Source: an uncultured Collinsella sp.
GTDB taxonomy: Bacteria; Actinomycetota; Coriobacteriia; Coriobacteriales; Coriobacteriaceae
Assembly: GCA_900552185.1 (NCBI GenBank)
Contig: URYT01000018.1
Coordinates: forward strand, 1 to 17,385
Reading direction: 5' to 3'
Length of the DNA stretch: 17,385 nucleotides
How positions within the stretch are numbered: the first letter of the stretch is position 1; every line of letters begins with the position of its first letter. The notes under the pieces were generated by a model, which searched no databases, was not told the origin of the DNA, and saw only the letters and a program-made list of their open reading frames with translations. The position numbers and the translations under genes were made by a program. Of this stretch, positions 7,530 through 13,814 are shown one piece after another.

Positions 7530-7567
7530 TCTGGACGTTACACGACTCACTTTACTTAACTAAAGTG
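7514..7567 (+). promoter_or_regulatory. Three TAAAGTG/CACTTTA boxes at the importer promoter (candidate operators)
   Basis: TAAAGTG occurs at 7517-7523, abutting the -10 box and part of the small palindrome CACTAAAGTG (7514-7523). A second, inverted pair CACTTTA / TAAAGTG (7548-7554 and 7561-7567, 6-bp gap) lies just after the predicted transcription start. Such placement is typical of repressor sites. The regulator is not known and none is encoded next to the operon. Confidence 0.5.
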
Positions 7568-7585
7568 CCATCAAGGGGGAATACC

Positions 7586-8446
7586 ATGAACACCGATATG
7601 TCTCGTCGTCAGTTTGTTGGCCTAGCCGGCTCGCTTGCCACGGTGCTTGGCCTTGGTCTTGTCGGTTGCGGCGGTGGTGCCGGCAAGGGCTCCGCTGATG
7701 GCTCTGCCGCGGCCAAGGATGTGAAGGGCGCTGCGGAGTCCAAGAAGCTCGTGGTGGGCTTTGATAAGTCCTATCCTCCGTACGGCTTTGTGGGCGACGA
7801 TGGCGAGTACACCGGCTTTGATCTCGATCTTGCCAAGGCTGTTGCCGATAAGCAGGGCTGGGAGGTCAAATACGAGGCCATCGATTGGGATGCCAAGGAC
7901 ACGCTGCTCAACTCCGGCGCCATCAACTGCATCTGGAACGGCTTTACCATGGAGGGTCGCGAGGACGACTACACGTTCTCCGAGCCGTACATGCTCAACG
8001 AGCAGGTGCTGGTGGTCAAGAAGGATGCGGGTATCAAGAGCTGGGACGATCTTGCCGGCAAGACCGTGATTACCCAGACCGATTCCGCTGCGCAGGATGT
8101 GCTCGAGGGTGACCAGAAGGATCTGGCGGCGACGTTTGCCACGCTCGACACGATCGGCGAGTACAACACGGCCTTTATGCAGCTCGAGAGCGGCGCGGTC
8201 GATGCCGTGGCTTGCGACCTTTCGATTGCCCAGTATCAGCTTGCCGCCAAGCCCGATGCTTATACGCAGCTTGATGAGCCGCTGTCCAGCGAGCACTACG
8301 CCGTCGGCTTTAAGAAGGGCGACACCAAGTCGGCCGACGCCGTGACCGAGTCGCTCAAGGCGCTCTACGAAGACGGCACGGTTAAGGACCTGTGCGACAA
8401 GTATTCAAGCTATGGTCTATCTTTCGATAATTGGGTGCTCAAGTAA
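7586..8446 (+). CDS. Amino acid ABC transporter, substrate-binding lipoprotein
   Basis: Extracytoplasmic solute-binding protein, family 3 (polar amino acids), 286 residues. The start at ATG 7586 follows AAGGGGGA; the GTG 21 bp upstream lacks a ribosome binding site. The N-terminus combines a twin-arginine-like MSRRQFVG (5-12), a hydrophobic stretch and a lipobox LVGC with C28 as the lipidated cysteine, then a Gly/Ser/Ala linker to about residue 50. The binding domain shows the usual family landmarks: SYPPYGF (62-68), TGFDLDLA (76-83), NGFTM (118-122) and REDDYTFSEPY (125-135). The ligand cannot be fixed; glutamine, arginine, cystine or another polar amino acid are all possible. Its stop TAA overlaps the permease ATG by one base. 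Confidence 0.93.
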   Translation: MNTDMSRRQFVGLAGSLATVLGLGLVGCGGGAGKGSADGSAAAKDVKGAAESKKLVVGFDKSYPPYGFVGDDGEYTGFDLDLAKAVADKQGWEVKYEAIDWDAKDTLLNSGAINCIWNGFTMEGREDDYTFSEPYMLNEQVLVVKKDAGIKSWDDLAGKTVITQTDSAAQDVLEGDQKDLAATFATLDTIGEYNTAFMQLESGAVDAVACDLSIAQYQLAAKPDAYTQLDEPLSSEHYAVGFKKGDTKSADAVTESLKALYEDGTVKDLCDKYSSYGLSFDNWVLK

Positions 8447-9099
8447 TGTCTATTCAGGTCATGATGCAAATGCTTGGCCAGGGATTCTTGGTCAGTTTGC
8501 AGTTGTTTGTGCTGACGCTGCTGGGGTCGATTCCGCTGGGAATCCCCGTGGCGTTTATGCGCATGAGCAAAATTGCGCCGTTCCGCTGGATTGCGCGCAT
8601 CTACATTTCGGTCATGCGCGGTACGCCGCTCATGCTGCAGATGTTTGCCATCTACTTTGCCCCGTACTACGTGTTCGGCATTTCGCTCACGCCCGATTCC
8701 AAGTGGACGGCGTGCGTCGTAGCGTTCATCATCAACTACGCCGGTTACTTTGCCGAGATCTATCGCTCGGGCCTGCAGTCCATTCCGCGCGGTCAATACG
8801 AGGCAGCCGAGGTGCTGGGCTATTCGCGCATGCAGACGTTTCTGTATATCGTGATGCCGCAGGTCGCCAAGCGTATTCTGCCGGCGATGGGCAACGAGAT
8901 CATCACGCTGGTCAAGGACACGTCGCTGGCGTTTGCCATTGGCGTGGGTGAGATGTTCTCGACGGCCAAGGCGCTGGTCGCCTCGCAGGTGAGCATGGTG
9001 CCGTTTGCGATCGCGGCGCTGATCTACTGGATCTTTAACTTTGTGGTCGAGATGCTGCTGGGCGCCGCCGAAAAGAAGCTGGACTATTATCATGACTAA
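8446..9099 (+). CDS. Amino acid ABC transporter, permease (HisM/GlnP type)
   Basis: Integral membrane subunit of the importer, 217 residues, the usual length. Several hydrophobic segments are visible, roughly residues 13-36, 52-79, 87-106, 132-147 region and 184-206. The cytoplasmic EAA loop, which docks on the ATPase, reads EAAEVLGYSRMQTF at 119-132, preceded by YRSGLQSIPRGQY. The start ATG 8446 overlaps the last base of the upstream stop (TAATG) and has no clear ribosome binding site of its own, so it should be translated by coupling; a TTG fifteen bases upstream is less likely. Its 3' end overlaps the ATPase gene by 8 bp. Only one permease is present, so a homodimer is expected. Confidence 0.93.
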   Translation: MSIQVMMQMLGQGFLVSLQLFVLTLLGSIPLGIPVAFMRMSKIAPFRWIARIYISVMRGTPLMLQMFAIYFAPYYVFGISLTPDSKWTACVVAFIINYAGYFAEIYRSGLQSIPRGQYEAAEVLGYSRMQTFLYIVMPQVAKRILPAMGNEIITLVKDTSLAFAIGVGEMFSTAKALVASQVSMVPFAIAALIYWIFNFVVEMLLGAAEKKLDYYHD

Positions 9100-9856
9100 C
9101 TCAGTGATGAAAATCGAAAGCGCACGCAAGGCGTTTGGCGGCAATGAGGTGCTCAAGGATATCTCGCTCGAGGTCAAGCGTGGCGAGGTCGTGGCGATTA
9201 TCGGGCCTTCGGGTGGCGGCAAGTCCACGCTGCTGCGGTGTGCCACGCTGCTCGAGACACTCGACGGAGGCTCGCTCTCGTTTGGTGGCCTTGCCGTTGC
9301 GACGGATGCGGGCTCGGGCGCGGTCTATGCGAAGGGCGATGTGCCCAAGCGGGCACGCTCGCGATTCGGCCTGGTGTTCCAAAATTACAACCTGTTCCCG
9401 CACTATACCGTGATGAAAAACATCATCGACGCGCCGATCCGCGTGCTTAAGCGCCCGCGCGAGCAGGCGGAAGCTCGTGCGCGCGAGTTGATCGCGCAGA
9501 TGGGGCTTACGGGCAACGAGAACAAGGTGCCATGTGAGCTTTCGGGCGGCCAGCAACAGCGTGTGAGTATCGCCCGCGCCTTGGCGCTCGATCCGGAGAT
9601 CCTGTTCTTTGACGAGCCGACCTCGGCACTCGATCCCGAGCTGACGGCCGAGGTACTGCGTGTCATTAAAGACCTTGCGGCGCAGAATATGACGATGGTG
9701 ATCGTGACCCATGCGATGCAGTTTGCGCGCGATGTTGCCGACCGCGTGGTCTTTATGGACGGCGGTCGTATTGTCGAGGAGGGTCCTGCCGAGCAGGTCA
9801 TCGACCATCCACGCGAGCAGCGCACCCGTGAGTTCTTGAGCCGTATCGAGGGATAG
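9092..9856 (+). CDS. Amino acid ABC transporter, ATP-binding protein
   Basis: Cytoplasmic ATPase driving the importer, 254 residues. Motifs counted from ATG 9092: Walker A GPSGGGKS (38-45), Q-loop in FQNYNLFPHYTV, signature LSGGQQQR (150-157), Walker B LFFDEP with D174 and E175, and switch histidine H207 in VTHAMQFARD. All are canonical for the polar amino acid uptake group (GlnQ/HisP-like). The start at 9092 overlaps the permease stop by 8 bp; ATG 9107 (giving MKIES) is an equally credible alternative because neither has a strong ribosome binding site. The insertion between Walker A and the Q-loop (about residues 63-87, with SGAVYAKGDVPKRARS) is somewhat longer than in GlnQ. A terminator follows 33 bp after the stop. 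Confidence 0.94.
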   Translation: MTNSVMKIESARKAFGGNEVLKDISLEVKRGEVVAIIGPSGGGKSTLLRCATLLETLDGGSLSFGGLAVATDAGSGAVYAKGDVPKRARSRFGLVFQNYNLFPHYTVMKNIIDAPIRVLKRPREQAEARARELIAQMGLTGNENKVPCELSGGQQQRVSIARALALDPEILFFDEPTSALDPELTAEVLRVIKDLAAQNMTMVIVTHAMQFARDVADRVVFMDGGRIVEEGPAEQVIDHPREQRTREFLSRIEG

Positions 9857-9889
9857 GCTCAGGTATTTACTCAACTATTAATTGAGGCG

Positions 9890-9930
9890 AAGCCGCCGCA
9901 GGTCTTACGGTCTGTGGCGGCTTTTTGTTT
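9890..9930 (+). terminator. Rho-independent terminator of the importer operon
   Basis: AAGCCGCCGCAG (9890-9901) pairs with CTGTGGCGGCTT (9912-9923) with one G-U pair, and a T-rich run TTTTTGTTT follows. Confidence 0.92.
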
Positions 9931-10166
9931 GCATCGACGGGGTTCAATAATTGCCTCACAAGCTTGTCTCTTCCTCTCGCCGCCTGTATTCATACGTGTG
10001 CCGAAAGGTGTGCATGGACGGTCGCCCGTGAGGGTAGGGTGGTGGCATAGGACATTTGGAGGGTGAGTCGGCTCGGCTGCCGACCATGCTGCTCCCGGGA
10101 TGGCACCGACCGCGAACTCTCCCCGTTGGCGTCGCGCAATGCGCGCGGCCCTGCAAGGAGGTCATC
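9931..10166 (+). promoter_or_regulatory. GC-rich structured leader of the EF-G-like gene
   Basis: About 236 bp without a credible gene. It contains a hairpin GTCGGC / GCCGAC (10067-10072 with 10079-10084) and a short hairpin CGCGC-AAT-GCGCG (10133-10145) nine bases ahead of a perfect ribosome binding site AAGGAGGT (10155-10162). A CTCTCCCC run (10117-10124) could pair with GGAG of that site and mask it. TGGCACC at 10101-10107 recalls the T-box bulge, but the rest of a T-box is not recognisable. No confident promoter was found. Confidence 0.3.
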
Positions 10167-12242
10167 ATGGGTGCTCCCAAGACCGGTAACGTAAGGAACG
10201 TGGTGCTCGTAGGCCAAGGCGGGGTGGGCAAGACTTCACTCGCCGAAGCCATGCTCCACCTTTCCGGCAAGACCGCCCGCCTGGGCGGCCACGACGGCAC
10301 CAAGCCTACGCTCGACTATGACCCTGAAGAGGTCAAGCGTTCATTCTCCATCTCGACGACCATTGCGCCAATCGACTGGAAGGGCGCGCGCATCAATGTG
10401 CTCGATGCCCCGTGCTACCCCGATTTTATCGGCGACGCCTTTGCCGCGATGAGCGTCTGCGAGACGGCTCTGTTTGTGGTCGACGCCGAGGCCGGCCCGC
10501 AGCCTACGACGGTTAAGCTCTGGTATGCCGCCGAGGACCTGCGCCTGGCGCGTGCGGTGTTCGTAAACCGCCTGTCGCGCTCCGAGGCCAGCTTTGCGAC
10601 CACGATGGACCTGCTGCAGGAGCGCTTTGGCACGCGCCTGGGCGCCGTGACCCTTCCCTGGGGCGAGGGCGAGGACTTTGACGGCATCATCGACCTGGTG
10701 CGCATGAAGGCGCGCCATTGCAACGGCACCGAAGCCGTTGAGTCGGAGATTCCCGAGGAGTATCGTGCCCAGGCCGAGGAGGCCCATGACCATCTGTGCG
10801 AGTTGGTGGCCGAGGCCGACGATGAGCTGATGATGAAGTACCTGGAAGGCGAGGAGACACTGACGCAAGAGGAGCTTGAGGGCTTGCTGTCGAAGGCGAT
10901 TGCCGAGCGCATCTTTGTGCCGGTCTTTGCGGGCGATTGCATTAAGGAGCAGGGCGTCAACTCGCTGATGGACGACATCGCGACGTACTTCCCGGCGCCG
11001 ACCGACTACGGCGAGATGCCGCTTATCGACGGCGATTCGCTCAAGATTTCGAGCGACGATGACCGTCCGGTGGCGTTTGTGTTTAAGACCCTGGCCGATC
11101 CGCAGCAGGGTCGCATCAGCTTTATCAAGGTGCTGACGGGTACGCTTGAGCCGGGTCTTGAGCTGATCAACGCGCGCACGCGCAAGGGCGACCGTCTGGC
11201 TCACCTGTATGTGATGTGCGGCCGCGACATGACCGAGGTCGGTCACGCCTATGCCGGCGACATTATCGTGGCACCCAAGCTGGCGGCCGAGACGGGCGAT
11301 ACGCTCTCGATTACCGGCAAGGTCGAGGCTGCGGCGTTTAAGTTCCCCAACTCGCAGTACCGCATCGCCATCGAGACCGAGAATCGCGGCGACGAAGAGA
11401 AGCTCTACACGTTTATCGAGAAGGCCTGCAAGGCCGATCCGACCATGAGCATCGATCGTGACGAGGAGACGGGCCAGACCATTATCTCCGCCGTTGGTGA
11501 GGCGCAGGTTTCGGTGCTGCTCAACCGTTTGGAGGATCGCACCAAGGTCGTGGCCAAGAGCGTGCCGATCCGCATTCCGTATCGCGAGACCATTCGCCGT
11601 ACGGCAAGCGCGCAGGGCCGCCACAAGAAACAGACTGGCGGTGCCGGTCAGTATGGCGACTGCTGGCTGCGCGTTGAGCCGCTCATTGGGCCCGACGGCA
11701 CGAGCGATGGCTATGAGTTTGTAGACGAGGTCGTGGGTGGCCGCATCCCGCGCTCGCTCATCCCCGCCGTGGACAAGGGTGTCCAGGAGACCATGAAGGA
11801 CGGCATCATTGCCGGCTACCCGCTCACGGGCATTCGCGTGGCTGTGTACGACGGCTCGTATCACAGCGTCGACTCCAACGAGATGGCGTTCCGCGCGGCG
11901 GCTCGCATCGGCCTGCGCAAGGCGTGCGCCGATGCCGACCCGGTGGTGCTGGAGCCCATCGAGGAAATCACGGTGACTATTCCCGAAAGCTACGCCGGCG
12001 CTGTGATGGGCGACATCTCGGCATCGCGCGGTCGCGTGACGGGTATGGAGACCGATGAGCGCGGCGACACCGTGGTCATTGCCCAGGCGCCGCTGGCAGA
12101 GCTGACGGATTATTCGACGCGCCTGCGCTCTATCACGCGCGGCACGGGTGACTTTACCATGAAGCCCGCTGGCTACGAGCAGGTTCCCTACGATGTTCAG
12201 GCCAAGCTGGTCGAGCGCTATGAGGAGGGCCGCGCCAAGTAG
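10167..12242 (+). CDS. Elongation factor G-like protein (EF-G paralogue) with altered GTPase motifs
   Basis: A 691-residue protein with the complete EF-G domain order. The P-loop GQGGVGKT (16-23) is intact. Other nucleotide motifs are not canonical: G3 reads DAPCYPDF (80-87) where EF-G has DTPGHVDF, so the catalytic His is Tyr84 and the Gly is Cys83; G4 reads NRLS (134-137) in place of NKxD, losing the guanine-reading Asp; G5 reads AGDC near 255-258 in place of GSA. By contrast the domain IV segments QTGGAGQYGDC and YHSVDSNEMAF resemble ordinary EF-G, suggesting that ribosome contact is kept. Start chosen at ATG 10167 because of the perfect AAGGAGGT; an in-frame ATG at 10056 would add a tail unlike the family. 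The role of such paralogues is generally unknown; a ribosome-rescue or stress function is a guess. The normal fusA is presumably elsewhere. Confidence 0.9.
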   Translation: MGAPKTGNVRNVVLVGQGGVGKTSLAEAMLHLSGKTARLGGHDGTKPTLDYDPEEVKRSFSISTTIAPIDWKGARINVLDAPCYPDFIGDAFAAMSVCETALFVVDAEAGPQPTTVKLWYAAEDLRLARAVFVNRLSRSEASFATTMDLLQERFGTRLGAVTLPWGEGEDFDGIIDLVRMKARHCNGTEAVESEIPEEYRAQAEEAHDHLCELVAEADDELMMKYLEGEETLTQEELEGLLSKAIAERIFVPVFAGDCIKEQGVNSLMDDIATYFPAPTDYGEMPLIDGDSLKISSDDDRPVAFVFKTLADPQQGRISFIKVLTGTLEPGLELINARTRKGDRLAHLYVMCGRDMTEVGHAYAGDIIVAPKLAAETGDTLSITGKVEAAAFKFPNSQYRIAIETENRGDEEKLYTFIEKACKADPTMSIDRDEETGQTIISAVGEAQVSVLLNRLEDRTKVVAKSVPIRIPYRETIRRTASAQGRHKKQTGGAGQYGDCWLRVEPLIGPDGTSDGYEFVDEVVGGRIPRSLIPAVDKGVQETMKDGIIAGYPLTGIRVAVYDGSYHSVDSNEMAFRAAARIGLRKACADADPVVLEPIEEITVTIPESYAGAVMGDISASRGRVTGMETDERGDTVVIAQAPLAELTDYSTRLRSITRGTGDFTMKPAGYEQVPYDVQAKLVERYEEGRAK

Positions 12243-12275
12243 CGTGTGGTTTTGCCTGCAATGTGGACGCTGACG

Positions 12276-12312
12276 AAAAGGCCGCCCTGGGTAATCCAGG
12301 GCGGCCTTTTTT
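12276..12312. terminator. Bidirectional Rho-independent terminator
   Basis: A perfect 15-bp stem AAAAGGCCGCCCTGG / CCAGGGCGGCCTTTT (12276-12290 with 12296-12310) with a 5-nt loop. T-runs exist on both strands, so it serves both the EF-G-like gene and the convergent nuclease gene. Confidence 0.95.
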
Positions 12313-12371
12313 GATCCCATGGGGACGGAGGAAAACGAATCATTTTTGGGTTACGGGCGGTGCGGTCGGCA

Positions 12372-13355
12372 CTAGTCTCCGGATGCCTGGTTGCGGCCGG
12401 TGGCGTAGTCGATCTGCACGTGCGGCTGCAGGTTGTAGCAGTACACGTGGAAGCAGAGGGTCTTGCCGTGGTCCTCGACCGATTGCGCCTCAAGGCGCAC
12501 GCCGCGGCAGACAAGTTCCTCTTCGTTATACATGGGTGTGACGCGATAGAGCACGTGGTTGCCCGTCTCGCGGATGTAGCCGAGAATCTGCTCCTCAAAC
12601 GGCAGCATGCCTGTCTCGTTGAGATAACGCGTGCCGGTGAGGAGATTCTTGCGGTTGGCGTTTTCGCCGCAGAGCGACCAGGCGATGAGATGGCAGCGGT
12701 TGTAGAGGCTCTGGCCCGGAATAAAGTCGTAGCGCTGCTGGCGCCATCCAGCGGGATGGATACGCGAGATATCGCCGCGCTCGCCTTGACCGAGTGATTC
12801 GGGGCCCACGCAGGCGAGCGCTTTGCGGGTGCGGCCCAGGCTGTCAAGCTTGGAGAACTTCTTAAAGCAACCCTCTTCTGTAGCGCGCTCGTATTCATCG
12901 AGCGTGAATGATGGTGTGCCGAGCGGGTGCGTGCTGTCGGCGCGCAGGGCAACGTAGGGGTTGCCGGCGTAGTCGGGAATGCTGCTGAGATAAACACCGC
13001 GGGCGCGGTTGAGGTCGGGGTTTTCGACCTCGTCGATGGGGGTGGCGGCGCTGTCCGCGGAAGCGCCGTCGCCGGTGTCGGTTGTGGCGGAATCGGAGCC
13101 ATCGCCAGAGTCCTGGCTGTTTTGAGGGTCCGGGGAGCTCGCCGTTCCTGATTCGAGCCGATCGACCAGGTCCGCCTCGTCGTCGGTGCGGCTGGGACTT
13201 TCGTTTTGTTTTTCGGCCAGAGCTGCCGCCTGTTCATCACTTTGCGGCGACAACAACTTGGGCGCTCCGTCGAGCGACCCTGTGAACAGCGCAAACCCCA
13301 GCACCACGGCGGCGCCGATGGAAAGTACTTGCTTGTAGGCGGACTTGCGCGACAT
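12372..13355 (-). CDS. Membrane-anchored DNA/RNA non-specific endonuclease
   Basis: 327 residues. An uncleaved signal or anchor lies at about 10-26 (VLSIGAAVVLGFALFTG), followed by a disordered Ser/Asp/Ala/Thr-rich linker (about 36-110) and a beta-beta-alpha-metal nuclease domain. The catalytic segment is YNRCHLIAW (218-226) with H222 as the expected general base; the usual DRGH is NRCH here, as in a recognised Firmicutes/Actinobacteria subfamily. ENANRKNLLTGTRYLN (231-246) supplies the metal-binding Asn (N237). The conserved end GNHVLYRVTP...FHVYCYNLQP...IDYATG is present. It should cut DNA and possibly RNA outside the membrane, for nutrient scavenging, DNA uptake or competition; which one is not shown. 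The start ATG follows AGGAG. It is single and divergent from the AlbA_2 gene. Confidence 0.9.
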   Translation of the reverse strand: MSRKSAYKQVLSIGAAVVLGFALFTGSLDGAPKLLSPQSDEQAAALAEKQNESPSRTDDEADLVDRLESGTASSPDPQNSQDSGDGSDSATTDTGDGASADSAATPIDEVENPDLNRARGVYLSSIPDYAGNPYVALRADSTHPLGTPSFTLDEYERATEEGCFKKFSKLDSLGRTRKALACVGPESLGQGERGDISRIHPAGWRQQRYDFIPGQSLYNRCHLIAWSLCGENANRKNLLTGTRYLNETGMLPFEEQILGYIRETGNHVLYRVTPMYNEEELVCRGVRLEAQSVEDHGKTLCFHVYCYNLQPHVQIDYATGRNQASGD

Positions 13356-13510
13356 TGCGGCTCCTGGATGGACGGTTGGGAATCTACCAGTCTAGCAGGA
13401 GCCGGCAGGGGCCGTTCTGTCGAACAAATACTCAAGATTTGGGATAGACGCTACTGATTCATTTGCCTCATATGGAGCTGCGGTGGTTGTGTATGTGGGG
13501 CTATTTTGCG

Positions 13511-13560
13511 TTTCCCCAGATAAAACCCGCCAAAATAAACCTGTCCCTTTTTGGCAGGTT
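13511..13560. repeat. Direct repeat copy 1 (hairpin-forming intergenic element)
   Basis: 50 bp beginning TTTCCCCAGATAAAAC, 46/50 identical to 15589-15638. It folds: AACCCGCCAAAA (13524-13535) pairs with TTTTGGCAGGTT (13549-13560) with one mismatch round a 13-nt loop containing CTGTCCC. Read on the - strand the hairpin is followed by TTATC within GGGTTTTATC, a weak terminator-like form. Confidence 0.8.
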
Positions 13561-13632
13561 AATCGGGGGACTATTTCACCGCAACTTAGGGCACGGTTAG
13601 GGAGTGTGCACCTTAAAGAGTGGTGCCCTTGA

Positions 13633-13810
13633 TTAGAGAGGTCGCGCTCGTCTCTCTAAAGAGAAAGCCAGTTAAAGAGATAACATTGGGCTATCTAACA
13701 GTGAATTCGATACATCTCTCTAAATGTCTCTCTAAAATAAGGTGCTTATCTCTCTAAAGTTAGAGAGATATACTATACTTTAGAGAGATAAATCTATCGT
13801 TTTAGAGAGA
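13633..13810. promoter_or_regulatory. Operator array: ten TTAGAGAGA boxes before the AlbA_2 gene
   Basis: Seven exact copies of TTAGAGAGA or its complement TCTCTCTAA: complement at 13651, 13715, 13727 and 13749; forward at 13760, 13780 and 13802. Three near copies: TTAGAGAGG (13633), TTAAAGAGA (13672) and GCTATCTAA (13690). The pair at 13747-13770 forms a perfect palindrome with 11-bp arms and an AG centre. The three last forward copies are 20 and 22 bp apart, about two helical turns. The final copy ends four bases before the start codon and overlaps the only purine-rich ribosome binding region. Candidate -10 boxes TATACT (13769, 13774) lie within the array. Not a CRISPR: no uniform spacers. 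Confidence 0.75.
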
Positions 13811-13814
13811 CGGA

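Noticed and set aside
9929..9992. Promoter of the EF-G-like gene (TTGTCT with TATTCA)
   Set aside because: Spacing is right, but the -10 matches only half the consensus, too weak to claim.
10095..10125. T-box riboswitch core (TGGCACC followed by GACCGCG)
   Set aside because: The seven-base bulge matches, but the GCG that should follow directly is displaced and no stem I or specifier loop could be recognised, so it is kept only as a weak observation.
10056..10166. Longer start for the EF-G-like gene
   Set aside because: The extra 37 residues are Pro/Arg/Leu-rich and unlike EF-G, and the perfect AAGGAGGT just before 10167 decides the start.
10341..12320. 659-codon open frame antisense to the EF-G-like gene
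   Set aside because: Same cause: high GC leaves few stops opposite a real gene, and the translation resembles no family.
13380..13425. Promoter of the nuclease gene (TAGACT with TCGACA on the - strand)
   Set aside because: The two hexamers are 23 bp apart, too far for a standard promoter, so no feature is claimed.
13633..13810. CRISPR array
   Set aside because: The repeated unit is only 9 bp, appears in both orientations and has irregular spacing, with no cas genes; it fits an operator array.
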